From contig JAITYX010000047.1 of assembly GCA_021018815.1 (NCBI GenBank), forward strand, positions 248,001-312,000: 64,000 nt of DNA, written 5' to 3'. This DNA comes from Talinum fruticosum (Eukaryota; Streptophyta; Magnoliopsida; Caryophyllales; Talinaceae). Shown here piece after piece: positions 1-11,740 of the stretch; within the stretch, counting starts at the first letter, position 1, and each line of letters begins with the position of its first letter. Made by a program: the position numbers and the translations under genes. The notes below the pieces were generated by a model. The model ran no database searches, was not told the DNA's origin, and worked only from the letters and a program-made list of their open reading frames with translations.

Positions 1-218
1 TACTCTAGTCTGTCCTGAAAAATGTTGTACTTGGTTATGGTGAAGAATAATTCATAAATGCAAGAAGTTTTGTATGTGTTCTTTCACTTTTCATGGTGAT
101 GTATTTATGGCATTTTCTGGTTTCTGAGGTATGCTTTTGGTGCTGCATCAGGTATTTTCTGTTAATTGTACTAGCCAAAATAAATTGCTCATTGAATACA
201 CTACTTTCGTGGGTGCAG

Positions 219-3200
219 CAAAGGAAGACAAGATGGTTTGCGTGATGCTGGAGAAATTAGTGAAGATCCTAGTGGTCTTGAAATTGCATCAGATTGCATT
301 AGAAGAGGTTCAGCTGGTATTGCAGGATCCATGATGCTGCTGAATTCACGCCAGAGAATGCATGTTCCATTTACTCAGGTTTTATCTGCTCTGCGGTCGA
401 ATCTGTTTCCTTTCTACTTTGTTGATCTTGGAAGAGATAGCTCTTAATTGTTCTGAAATTTGGCGATAGGATGCACCACCAATGACTGAAGATATGCATG
501 AAGAGCGGCTAAATGCTGTTGCAGCATGTGGTGATTCATTTGTGAGTCACATATCTTCAACTTGCAATTAATTCTGCGATTTGGTAATCTGCAATATTAG
601 CTCTGAACAAATGGCTGGCCATCGAACATCTTAAATTACTTGTTTTAGTATGCGGCCATGGAAATCTGGTTCTATGATCAAGGTGCTAATTCATTTTCTT
701 GAGATTCTATATTATGCTATGGTCTTAGTTAATCGATCTCCATGCATTGTCAGATGAATTGGAGAGTATAAGAAATCATTGCAGCGCCATTCTGATAAAA
801 TGATATGTGTCTTTTCTAGATGTTGATTAAGTTTCTTGATTTCTCATTTATGCACCTGGCTTATCATTTCATGTAATGATATGTTGCTGTTGAGACTTTG
901 AATTTTGTAAAGTTCGTTGTTTTGGTTCCTTTTCTTTTTGGGTGTTGGGGTTTTTTGGGGGGGAGGATCCGATACTTGAAAGGAAGAGAAGGAAGACGCT
1001 GAAATGATGAAGAATTTGGATCAAATGACTGTTACCTGGGATCACATTCATTTTAAGCTTTGAATTCAATGAGATGGCCTTAAGGTTAAGCAAGGATGTT
1101 CAGTTGCTCTGTTTTGTTACAGAGAATACGTGGAGTTGTAATGCAACTTTTTGTGTTGGAAATTTGGGAGGCCAAATGGTCATCTATTTTGTACATGTGA
1201 TGTTCGCAGGCAAACAAAAATGGGCTGAAGTTGGGGGATGGGTAGGGAATAACTGTAGCTGAGATGAGACTCTTGATGGCGAGAGCAACTACTTTGATAT
1301 GATTTAGTATTGGATATGCTTAGTCTCTTTGAAGAGATTCATTCTTTGATCACTGAAAGAGAATAGTACTACTGACACCACACACTAGGTCCTAGTAACC
1401 TTCCTTCATGGGTACAACAACCTGATGAACAAGACAGTGTCTTATCATAGCGGGTGAGGGTCAGATGCAAGTGATCAGAAGTTTCAGGTTGTAAGCAGTT
1501 TTTCTTTTCGATCCTTGCTAGGAAAATATTTTTTGGATTGCTACTTAACAATAACAGATAAATTATTGGTGACATTTTGACACTGTTTCAAGAAACCGAT
1601 TGTAGACCTCCTTTGATGGTCATAGCTATGTAGCTTTCAGTTAATGGGTATGTCTTTTTTGAGTAACTCAATCTATGTATTAAAGGATGAGGAGATAATA
1701 CTATGTAAAATCTGGATTTACTTGAAGCAGGTTCCCCCATCACAATTTTATTCTCCTTATCGATTAGCCATTTTACTGGCAAACTATCTTGTTTGTCTGA
1801 CTTAAATCATGTTGTTATCTTTATGGGTATAAGATTGACTGATGTCCATTCTGCATGGTTTAAGGACACATGGAGATCTCTTGTTGGATAAAGCTATATA
1901 GTTTTTAAATAATTTTATGACTATCTATTATTAGTCAATAAAGGTAACATATCACATGTCACTTTTGGTGCTCATGGTATCAGACTTTGTAAAAAAATTG
2001 TACCTAGTAACAAATATTTTTCACTATGTTCAGTTCATATGAACACAACTTATATTTCATCGTGTGAAAGTTCATTGATCACCGAAGATTGTATATATTA
2101 TATCACCATTAATGAACAATGATGGTCATATTTATGATACATTGTGTGTTATTATTTTTTAATACACATGCTATCATAGAATTTCCAAAGTCACAGATAA
2201 TAGAACACAATGTCACAAACTTCAGATTTTCATTCATTTACTCGTTTTATGTTTCACTTCTGAGAATTCTAGTTACTTGATTAGGTAAATAGAAAAAAAA
2301 GGGATATCAGATCATCCAAATCATGCAATGACAGGGTATGCTTACTAGTTTCAGTGAATTGCTCTGACATTTTGATTGTTTTTTGTTCAAATCCAATATT
2401 TTAAAGTGGCTCTTCTCCTATTCAAGGAAAAGCAGGATGCCTACTGTCTTGTAGATGGACTTGACTTCTTCATTTAATTTCAATTTGACCTAGCTTGGCT
2501 AAAATGTGCCAGAATTTGCATGGAATTTTAGCTGCGGTGGAAAAGAACATTTGTCTCCGTGCATATATAGGATGTTGGATCTGCATAGCAAATTAACAAG
2601 TACTGTGTTTGTTCTTTGCTTAAGTTGGCTTGTGCATTTTTTTTCCATTTTAACATTTGACAATTTATTAAGGACAACATACATGATCCTTATGGAACTT
2701 TGAATATGAGCTGTGAATAATCAATTTAAATGTTTTCTGTTGATTTGATGCATCAGGTCTGTTGCAAGAAATATCCTATACCTTTCAGCATTTTTTAAAA
2801 ATTTTTTTCTTGTTGGAACGTATATTGCTCAAAATGAATTATGTTATTTTTATTGCAGAACTTGTCTGCTCAGCTAGAGAGAGAGATCTTACTGTCTGGT
2901 AATGTCCTTAAAGTTTTTATTTGGTCCCAATGAATCCACTTCATCTTATTTTTTGATTTGCCCTCTTACTATTGATTGTGGAGTGAAATTATGATGTATA
3001 TTTGCCGTCTACAATGCTATGTTACATAGGTTTCTACTGCATGCCTACTAAGAAAAGAAATATCAAATAGACCACTACTGAAACTCCTGTGCTTGTAGTT
3101 CTATATCATCGAAAATTATATAGTGCAACCAAAGGCATAGGAGCATGGTGCACACCATGTGAAGCGCACCCAGAAAATCCTAGTATATGTCTTATTTTTG

Positions 3201-6200
3201 CAGCATTTTTGCAACATATGTGGATTAGCTCAGATGGTAGCATATGGAATGGAAGTATTGGGTTGTGGGTTCAAATCCCAACAATTGCTACTCTATATTT
3301 TTTAAAAATTTTCTTTTTTTCACCTTTCTATCCTTTTTTTGGAAAAACATTACTTAATGAACATTACAATTATTATAATGAATATTAGAATAATTTTTTT
3401 CTTTATCTTTATATCTTCTCTTTTCACAACATTTGCTTAATTTTAATTTAATAAATATTAGAATAATTTTATTTTCTATCTTTATATCCTCTCCTAAATA
3501 TTAAAATAATTTTTATTCTCTATCTTATATCCTCTTTAGCTTTTGGGTGGTGAACAATTCTCTTGCTTGACCTTTTTGTTTTCCTTTTCTTTTTGGTGTT
3601 GAACTTGTTTCCTTTTCTTTTCAGCGTAGAATAGAATTTTTTTTTGGTGTTTCGTGTATGATAGGTGAGTATTTATTGTTTAGTGTTTAGTTTTATATTA
3701 GTAGTATTGTTGTATAATAGGATAGTGTTGAGTGTTTGATGACAATGTTTAATGTTTTAACTTTTTGCCTTATTTAAAGTGTGTGATAGGTCAGTGTTTA
3801 GTGTATTATAGGTCTGTATTTAGTATTTACTGCTTAGTTTTATGTTTGTAGTATTGTTATGTGATAGGTTAGTGTTTAGTGTACTATAGGTCAGTGTTTA
3901 GTGTACTATAGGTCAGTATTTAGTATTTAGTATTTAGTGTTAAGTTTTATGTTTGTAGTATTGTTTTGTGATAGGTCAGTGTTTAGTATTGTTGTATGAT
4001 AGGACAATGTTTAGTGTTTGATGACAATGTTGAATGTTTTAACTTTTTTCCTTATTTAAAGTGTGTGATAGGTCATTGTTTAGTGTATTATACGTCAGTA
4101 TTTAGTATTTAGCGTTTAGCTTTATGTTTGCAGTATTATTATATGATAAGTCAATATTTAGTGTATGATATAGGTCAGTGTTTAGTGTAAGTTTCAAATT
4201 TTTAGTTAACAATGAAATAATTTTTAGTGAATGGTAGAATAATTTTTAGTGAACATTGGAATATCTTTTTAGCAAACATTAGAATGAATAATTTTTAATA
4301 TGTGAACCAAACTTTGAGTACTATAATATATTTCTAAAAAAACAGAGTAAACACATGGTGCAAAATAAACAAAAAAGATAAAATATTAATAAGAAAAAAT
4401 AGAATAATTTTAGTGAACATTAAAGTAATCTTTAATGAATATTAGAATGATTTTTAGTGAGAATATCTTTAAGTGAATGTTAAAATAAATTTTTCATATG
4501 TAAACCAAACTTTGATGTAATATAATATAAATCTTAAAAAAATCACCGAATAAATGGTGCAAAGTAAACAAAATGGATATAATAAAATATATTACAAAAA
4601 AATAGTTACATAAAACTTGTAATCGCTGTTATTCAAACTTGTGAGCACTTGAACTAATGCTGTCTTGTTAATCAACGTGCTATGCTGCTTGCTCTACTCA
4701 TGTTTGCACAATTTAATACTTATGCAAACTCTAGTTTATGATTTTCAGACATTTATGCGCATATTTGGGCTCGATTTTTGGGCTATGCATTGGGCGCGTG
4801 TTTTGGGCCGGGCGCGTACAGCACTAGTGTACCTTAGCATGTATCATATAAGAACTGTTGGCTGACTTTCTGATATCTTAGTGGTGGGTATTATGTAAAC
4901 TCGGAACCAACTTTATTTTTCTATCTATCATTTTCCACATACATTTTACCTCAAATAAATCCTATTTGGGCAACTGGGATTTTTCATTACTGAATCATAT
5001 GCAAAACCCTGATGCTCTTTGGTGGAAAATCTTGATTTCTCATCCTCTACTCTGACGATTCTGCTGATGCTCCGATATTATTGAGATCAATTGATTACTA
5101 GTGGACATGTTCATGAAAATTCAACATAAGATAGGATTCCATTCTTCTAACAAGTGATCATTGAATATGATGTCATGCTTTTGGCTGACACTTGCAAAAT
5201 AGCAGCATTTTGCTAAACTTCTTACTGTGAGAGCTATTTCTGTTTACTAGACATGGCAGCTTTCAAAGCAGCAAATCCAGATGCTGTGTTTGAGGACTTC
5301 ATTCGATGGCATTCACCAGGAGATTGGGAAAGTGCTGGCGTAGATGACAACAGAGTAGTGGGAACTCAAGTGCACGATGATTGGCCTCCAAGGGGTCGAC
5401 TTTCAACCAGAATGTCTGAACATGGGAACTTCTGGCGAAAACTTTGGAACGAGGCACTTGCTTTGACAGCTTATGAGCAGAAGCCTCTTTTCGATGCAAA
5501 TCGAGAAGGAGAAAAGGTAATATTTGTTTTCAAAGTACGTATTTCTTCCATGAGATTGCTAAATAAAAGCCATTGCTTGCAAGAGTTGGAAGGTAATCTG
5601 GTAAACCAAACCTTGGGTTTATGACTTTATGTTGTTCCAATCTGCTTGGAAGACATGGTGACCTATCTTAAATTCCCTCTTTTCCTCTTGGGATTTGGCA
5701 ATAAAGTGCATTGATACTTTTGATGGTTGAATCCCAAATATTTTCATGTCTTCATGTCTTGTATAGATCGACCAAAATGATCATGCACTGAGTGGTATTT
5801 GATGATGTTTCAAATTCCAATCTGAGGAAAACGAAAAGGGAAAATTTGGAAGTTCTGCTAAAGTTTCCTTTCGTTATTACTATGTCATTGCTTTGAGGTG
5901 TTATATGTAGTGCTTGGTGTAATGAATCTGACTCTTTCAAAAATCCTTTACATTAGTAGATTCTTCATTACTTGGAGACGCTGCAACCACATCAGCTGCT
6001 TGAGCAGATGGTTTGTACTGCATTTCGAGCAACAGCTGATACATTAAATCAGACCTCCTTTGGTGACTTGGATCAAATGAAAAGCAAACTTGATCAACTC
6101 TACCTGACCATGGCCACTGTGCTAAGACCTTTACAAGGTATTTTCTCAAATTTATTTCTTTGGTGCATATGATCTTCAGAAAACCTATGACCGTTTCTCT

Positions 6201-7131
6201 CATTCTTTTTGTTTCTCTCTTCATCCTTTCCTTTTTCTTTTGACGGTCAGTGAATCGACTATCTCAAGACAGTGAGATTTTTGAAGAACTCAGGCGGGCG
6301 TGCTCCTTATTTGAAAACATAGAGAGATTGACTGTTCTAGCAGCTTCTCTTCATAGGAAGTTCATTCGAGCACCACGGCTTTCTAGAGTAATATTTAGCG
6401 ACTACAACTTTTACCTTCTCAGAATGAATAGTACTGTTGAAGTTGACTTTCACAAGGTAAACTATCTTTGTTTTTCGTTATGTGTCAGTCATTACAGTGG
6501 CTTTTGTTCACAACCATTCTTATAGTGACTCTATTGGCCGTTAATTGCATCACTAATGTAGTTACTGTAGTTGCATCCTTGATGCCTCATCCCAGCCCCA
6601 TTCCTCCCCCTCTGCCCCTCCCCCCAAAAAAAAAAATAAATAATAAAAAACACACACGCACAAGGTGGTGGTAAGGGGAGAAAAGAGAAAAGAAGAAATG
6701 GAAGATGTTGGGCAGCTTTGCTTTGATGCCTTCTTGGTGCGATGTGTTTCTTCTGGGTGCCATTCTCTTTATCCGGTTCTCTGTTTGCATGCCGTGAGAA
6801 CTTGAGTACTATGTGATGATGACTGAGTTTCTCTTGGCAGGAGTTTGAGCAGAAACAGGAAGTAAGGATGGAAGAAAGAAATGCTGTGGCTGATCTATTC
6901 ACACCTCCAAGTGCTAACCAGTCGTGGAGGAAAGTTATAAGCATGGGGAATCTTCTTAACGGCCATGAACCGCAACTTAGAGAAATAATCTTTAGAATGC
7001 GCAAAGAAGTTGATGACGACCATTACGAAGCTGATTCTCCTGTGGATGTGGACATCGAGACTTACCGCATGTACATTCAGGGAACCTCAAATGACCTTGG
7101 CGTTGCTCTTTCTGTAGTCTCATATGATTGA
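219..7131 (+). CDS. RAB3GAP1-like: Rab3 GTPase-activating protein catalytic subunit, 3' part
   Basis: This is the C-terminal half (about 403 codons) of the catalytic subunit of the Rab3GAP complex, which acts on Rab GTPases in membrane traffic and autophagy. Exons are 219-378, 470-541, 2859-2898, 5251-5516, 5960-6137, 6251-6456 and 6841-7131. All junctions are GT-AG and the phases join without a break. Diagnostic blocks are VFEDFIRWHSPGDW in the exon at 5251, FWRKLWNEA, and FDANREGEK running across the intron into LHYLETLQPHQLLEQ, as in the Rab3GAP1 C-terminal domain. The stop is TGA at 7129-7131 after VALSVVSYD. The 5' exons lie left of the window; a small exon near 130-152 is possible but unproven. 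The intron at 2899-5250 is large and full of repeats. No frameshift is seen. The identification is strong, although the family is known mainly from animals. Confidence 0.93.
3215..3290 (+). repeat. tRNA-derived SINE-like sequence in Rab3GAP intron
   Basis: The segment carries an A-box-like TTAGCTCAGATGGTAG and, about 35 nt later, a B-box-like GGGTTCAAATCCC, the two internal Pol III promoter elements of a tRNA-derived SINE. No cloverleaf folds well, and a T-rich AT tract follows. It is either a decayed SINE head or a tRNA relic. Boundaries are approximate. Confidence 0.5.
3655..4200. repeat. T/G-rich degenerate minisatellite with higher-order duplication
   Basis: Many variants of a motif like ATAGGTCAGTGTTTAGTGT are interspersed with TAGTATTTAG. 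A longer unit beginning AGTGTTTGATGACAATGTT occurs at 3731 and again at 4013 (period about 282 nt), with clear similarity for at least 130 nt. The flanks (3380-3540 and 4200-4620) hold further AT-rich repeats of the type TTAGAATAATTTTTAGTGAA. This is probably the body of an old non-autonomous transposon inserted in the intron. Confidence 0.6.
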
Positions 7132-7163
7132 GCTTCTTTCTCCAGCGGTGTTTTAATACAACT

Positions 7164-7289
7164 CCTTTCAGTAATGGGAACAACTCCTTTCATTGCTTGA
7201 GCGTCGACCAACTTGGCTTCAGGTGTGCACCTTTCAGTAATGGGAAGCAACTCCTTTCATTGCTTGAGCGTCGACCAACTTGGCTTCAG
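7164..7289. repeat. Tandem duplication in Rab3GAP 3' UTR
   Basis: A unit of about 59 nt starting CCTTTCAGTAATGGGAA and ending CAACTTGGCTTCAG occurs at 7164-7222 and 7230-7289. The copies differ by one inserted G and are separated by GTGTGCA. It lies just after the Rab3GAP stop codon, so it is probably transcribed in the 3' UTR. Confidence 0.85.
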
Positions 7290-7740
7290 TTGTGAACAGC
7301 ACCGTGTGGATGCTTTGCATTTACTTTATTTTGGAGTTACTATTCGTCAGTCTTGCATTCACAAGTCTAAAATACACATTCACAGAGGCTATATTCCATT
7401 CACTGTTCTATTTTCAAAATTATTGCTTTGGTGGCATTGTCAAACAAACAGAAATAACCTCTATAAGTTCAGTATTGGAAAAGTTTTAACTGCAATTGTT
7501 GTATATGGTAACGAACTAGGGATCAATGCAATGTGATGTACTCTTTCCTTCCCTCTAATATCATACAAAAGAGGGCTCTGACTTCTTAAGAGGGATGATA
7601 CTTTTTACAGTCCCTCTAATAACCATGATCATAATAGAATTCTGATTACAATCATCTTAGGTAACTAAACAGATAGCAATTTCTGCTACATTACAGACCT
7701 CATTACCTCAAACCAAGCAGGGCATAAAATAACGGAATTG
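7290..7740. other. Rab3GAP downstream region
   Basis: This stretch probably holds the rest of the Rab3GAP 3' UTR and its polyadenylation region, then AT-rich sequence up to the eIF2-alpha relic. I see no supported gene. Confidence 0.4.
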
Positions 7741-7746
7741 CAAGGC

Positions 7747-9133
7747 AGGACCTCACCTTATCAAGACTCTGAGTGGTAAGAATTAAGAACATAAACGGAG
7801 CGGCAACTAATTTGATTTCACAGGGCAGTCATTTGTTCTAGCAGCTTCAGCTTTACGCATGGCCACCTGTAAATGGTCAAATCACAAGGAGATCTCATCA
7901 CAGTTACTCAAGAGAAGGAATCATCACTAGAATCATGGCATCACCAACGTCAAATAAAAGGATTCAGCCATCAAATGTCACTGAAGAGATTCAGCCACAA
8001 CCCAAGGAAACCCAATCAATCAAATGCTTACTTCCAAAGACCTCTAAGCCTCTAACTTCAGAGAACCAATTATCTTAATATCAAAATCACATCATTCAGC
8101 ATACTGACACCTGCAAAATTTTGATCCATCAAAACAAATATGAATTCCTGCAGTGAAATTCTTGTGCATAAGTGAACCTTGAACTACGAAGCTGTTCTGA
8201 TTAACAAGTAATGAAAGCTAGAATAGGCCAGGTCCACGATTCATTAGACAGAGTTTGAGATCGCAAATAACTTAAACTGATGATGGATCAGAAAAGAAAT
8301 AGAAGATCCCACAAAAATATAAAGAGACATACCTCTGTATGAAGCACCCGATCAAACTGGAAACACTTGATTTCTACAGCAGCACGAATTTTCAGAGGCT
8401 GAGCAGTCATTCTTCATCTAATATCTTTCACTAAAGCATCCTTAACCTCAGCTGTGACAGCAGGGATAACTTTGGTTACCTGCAGCTTGGACATTTGGAA
8501 CATGAACCAGATATTTTATCTGATAAATATGTAAAACTAAAAGCAGTAGTTTACTACCTCTGGGCCATCAGGACCAACTTCATTGACTTCATATGTAAGT
8601 GGATCCAAAATTGAATCAGGGTTAGATACTATTAGCTTGAGTGACTATCATCACAAAAACAGATTATTTAATATAACATGGAAAGGGCGAGTCTTAACGA
8701 TGGAGAACAAGCTAAGGGGAAACGGTTAAGAAACCCTGCATGTGACCTCAAAGGCATGTCCATATTTCCGATACAAAGGCCATCCAATACTTGTATACAA
8801 TACAGCAGGAGCGGTTACAGCAGAGAATGAACCTCCAAATCAAAATTCAAAGTGTTAGCAACATGGCGCGTGATGGAGTGAACAAGCTTGCATTGAACAA
8901 TATCCTCCTCAGAAATCCTAGGGTCACTCTATTTATATGAGGCTGTTAACACTCCAAATCCGACGGCAAGAGAGCTCAGAGGACAAGATCATACTTTGGA
9001 TGTTATCGTATTCCAAGAGGGAGACGTAGGCGCCCATCTTCTCAATGTGCTTCACCTCGATTATATCACGGCCATGTCCACCTTCCGGATACTTGCCTTG
9101 GTACATTCTGCATTCTAAGCTGGCCCTCCCCAT
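7747..9133 (-). pseudogene. eIF2-alpha duplicated (unprocessed) pseudogene
   Basis: Read on the minus strand, segments match the S1 and helical domains of plant translation initiation factor 2 subunit alpha. 9133-8936 has [13 protein letters not shown] and [13 protein letters not shown]. 8925-8833 has SEEDIVQCKLVHSI. 8796-8747 has IGWPLYRKYGHAFE. 8650-8572 has EVNEVGPDGPE. 8482-8380 has VTKVIPAVTAEVKDAL, then MTAQPLKIRA and KCFQFDRVLH. 7868-7747 has MRKAEA and NDCPVK. Introns lie between the last blocks, so this is not a retrocopy. Damage includes loss of the segment after the first block, an in-frame TGA in the Arg-rich stretch before MTAQPLK, a frameshift after NDCPVK, and a patch (GGHGRD) from paired indels that restore frame. 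The 3' end is not recognisable. A functional product is very unlikely. Confidence 0.88.
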
Positions 9134-9212
9134 GTTGCAGGCGCAGGCGCAGGGATTGGGAGCACAGAGGGAGAGAGAGAGAGAGAATCTTAGACACAAA
9201 AACAGAGGCTGG

Positions 9213-9320
9213 GGGACTACTATCACACTATTCGCTCAAGGGAAGGCTTTTATTTATATCTCTAGGCCGGGGACTAGTGACTACTGTCACTCTCAATGGA
9301 AGGCTTTTGTTTATATCTCT
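9213..9320. repeat. Imperfect tandem duplication
   Basis: 9213-9263 and 9277-9320 share GACTACTRTCAC near their start and GGAAGGCTTTTRTTTATATC near their end, with an 8-nt length difference between. They lie in the old upstream region of the eIF2-alpha relic. A (TA)n run follows at 9392-9412. Confidence 0.7.
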
Positions 9321-9482
9321 TGCTTCGATTTGGTGCACCCAAAAACTTTACTCTTACCAGGATTTAGAGAGATGCCGCCGTATTCTTCATCATATATATA
9401 TATATATATATGTATACAAATACAAGCACCGAGCTTGGAGAGCAATACAATACAACAAAATCTACAAAATAAATAAATTAGC

Positions 9483-9487
9483 AAAAA
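9483..9487 (-). terminator. Pol III terminator of tRNA-Ser
   Basis: On the minus strand five consecutive T residues follow the tRNA 3' end by about 12 nt, the usual Pol III stop signal. Confidence 0.75.
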
Positions 9488-9499
9488 TGAAACTAAGAT

Positions 9500-9581
9500 C
9501 GTCGACAGCAGGATTCGAACCTGCGCAGGCAAAGCCCAACAGATTTCGAGTCTGTCTCCTTAACCACTCGGACATATCGAC
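9500..9581 (-). tRNA. tRNA-Ser (anticodon CGA)
   Basis: A full class II tRNA decoding UCG serine codons. On the minus strand the acceptor stem GTCGATA pairs with TGTCGAC (one G-T wobble) and the discriminator base is G, as in tRNA-Ser. The A box is CCGAGTGGTTAAGG, the anticodon loop contains CTCGAAA, a long variable arm (TTGGGCTTTGCCTGCG) is present, and the B box is GGTTCGAATCC. No intron is seen. The length of 82 nt including the discriminator is normal for tRNA-Ser. It looks functional. Confidence 0.96.
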
Positions 9582-10225
9582 AGCTGGTAGCTACGCTTCA
9601 TGTTTTTTTATTCTCCTTTTGAAGAATTTCCCGGGGAGGGGAAGAGGGGAGGGTTGAGAGGGGATTGTTGGATTCATCTTATATCGCTTCATCATTCGTG
9701 TTTGTATTCAAATGATAGAGATTCAGGACCATTATTAAAGTATTATACACATACTAAGAAACAAAAATTATTGACTTAAAATTGTTTATAGCTAAGAAAC
9801 AACACCATCCTATATCGTGAAAGATTGTTGAAGATATTATACCTCGGAAATAAATAAATTACGTATTACTTGTATGAACATATTATTATATTTTTATATA
9901 CAGCTTTGCTTAAGTAACTCCATGTAAGAAACATGAACTTTGTTTAACCATCAGGTGATTCGTGTACATCACAATAAGCTCCAATTGAGATGGAGACACT
10001 TGTAGGAAACATGAGTGAGCATCATAATATTCCTACAAATTTATATTAGGAAGTACTTTATCAACTATACATTGCAAGCGTAACTAGGCATCGATCTCCT
10101 GAGCCTGGAGGGTAATAATGATCAAGGATGTTATTTGCATCACTAATTATTTGTGAATCCAACGCTTAAAAGCACCTGTGATACTATGGAAGATGGATCA
10201 AATAGTGGAACACCGAGAATGGCAC
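9582..10225. other. Intergenic, AT-rich
   Basis: This is the sequence upstream of the tRNA and downstream of GILT. It includes AT-rich sequence and the GILT 3' UTR near its right end. I see no gene in it. Confidence 0.5.
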
Positions 10226-11688
10226 CTACGAACTGCTGTCTGTGTAACACGGAGGAAGAGGATGATGGATGTGATGTGCCTTGTTTGGAGCATTGTCAAC
10301 GGCCATGTCATTGCAGGCACTGGGCAAGGATCCTTTGTAAGCTTTGCAAATGTAGCGGATGAAGTTATCATAATCCTAAAAAAACAAAGAGGAAATTTTC
10401 AACATTATCTGCTGATACCAAGAAGAAACAGATCGACAATTGTCTGTTTAGTTTTGAGTACCTCGTAAAGAGGTTTTCCATTAACAACCACCCAGGGCAC
10501 ATATTGATGAGGAGGTTTAAGGGAAGCGGTTTCAACAGCATATCTCAGCTCCAACTGCAAGCAACGCAAGAAATCGTCAACGTACATGACCAATTGATGG
10601 AGCAAGCTAAGCACCAGGAATTATGCCCAACATAATGGCAGCCTAGGACCCAATGCGATCACAGCCATTGGAAATCAGATGAGCAGGCAAATGACTGCCA
10701 TGTTGATAGCACAGAGAAACACCAAATCTGGAAAGGCCAGGATGACCTACCTTTTTGCCGTAGCCATTGGAGTAACAATCAAGAACTTGTTTTGCATCCA
10801 ATGCTGAGGCCTCAAAACAAGTCTGCCACTGCCTATATTTGCCATCATTGACTAGTTTCTCAACACAATGAATAAAAGGGAAGTGCCTCTTCTGTCAAAG
10901 GATTATATCCAATCTTATACGTTAGTTGCTTGCTAATAAGAGGACCCAGCATGGAAAAAAAGACAAAACTATTGAAAACTATTTCATAAATTAACGGACA
11001 AGCACAAAATACACACTCCTTCATTTCATTGTGTACATATCTCCTATCTGGTTTCATGATGTGTGTGCAGTACTATTGTTATTGCTGTTGAATCAAACGA
11101 AATGACAATGCTCAATGCTTCAAATTCAGCAAAGAAAGTGAAATTTTACCGGACTTGGCCAAAAAGCAACTGCACATGCATGGATTGTGTTGAGCATGCA
11201 TTCATATGTCCCATGCTGAAATCAGCCACCAACAACAAAAACAAATCAATGGAGGTCAATCTTAACTAATAAGCCCCATTATGGGAGGCAGCTGAATTAG
11301 CAGGCCAATTTGCCAAATCAGGGTGACAAACAGGCAGAGAAAAGGAAAGAACCTGGCAATCAAATGTGTTATTGGGTGTGATCATGGCATTGCCCCAAGG
11401 AACAAGCTGGAGGGTGGTGATGTCAATGAGGCCATTATCAAAGATGCGAGGGAGTTGATCAGCGATAAATTTGGCACTGGCAGGGCACAGGGACTCATAA
11501 TACAAATCCAGCATCACCTTATCCGCAGAAATTGAGTTTAAATGGGTAACTAAGGACGCTGGACTTGAGCCTGAAACTCCTGAGCAGGCGAGGGAGGCCA
11601 TAAGTATCAGGCATGAGAGGAGAGTGAAACAGGTGACATGACTTTTTGAGTTTGAAGACATGGAGGAGGACCTAACAGAAAAAGACAA
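10226..11688 (-). CDS. GILT-like lysosomal/vacuolar thiol reductase, CxxC changed to CPAS
   Basis: A complete 261-residue reading frame in five phase-0 exons: 11688-11353, 11215-11150, 10891-10751, 10554-10462 and 10375-10226, stop TAG. GILT enzymes reduce disulfides through a CxxC pair in lysosomal or vacuolar compartments. Seen here: a hydrophobic N-terminal signal (FTLLSCLILMASLACS), DLYYESLCPASAKFI where the family has CPxC, LVPWGNA, the GILT signature CQHGTYECMLN with later HAC (joined across intron 1), DCYSNGYGKK, and PPHQYVPWVVVNGKPLY followed by YDNFIRYICKAY. The second catalytic cysteine is absent (Ser-Ala follow CPA). The ORF is otherwise intact, so it may be a non-reductase variant. 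Met at 11661 is an alternative start. The 1.2-kb gap to DFO suggests divergent promoters. Confidence 0.93.
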
Positions 11689-11728
11689 GTAGATACAGCA
11701 TAAGGAGTGAGGAGATGCAGAGCAAGGC

Positions 11729-11740
11729 TTAAATATATAG
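11729..11740 (-). promoter_or_regulatory. TATA box of GILT-like gene
   Basis: The minus strand reads CTATATATTTAA, about 41 nt upstream of the predicted start codon, which implies a short 5' UTR. Confidence 0.5.

Noticed and set aside
6531..7004. 157-codon minus-strand ORF across Rab3GAP
   Set aside because: It runs antisense over a well-supported exon and an intron with low-complexity A and C runs.
10153..10362. Plus-strand Cys-rich ORF (CCLCNTEEEDD...)
   Set aside because: It is antisense to the last GILT exon, whose minus-strand frame matches the family.
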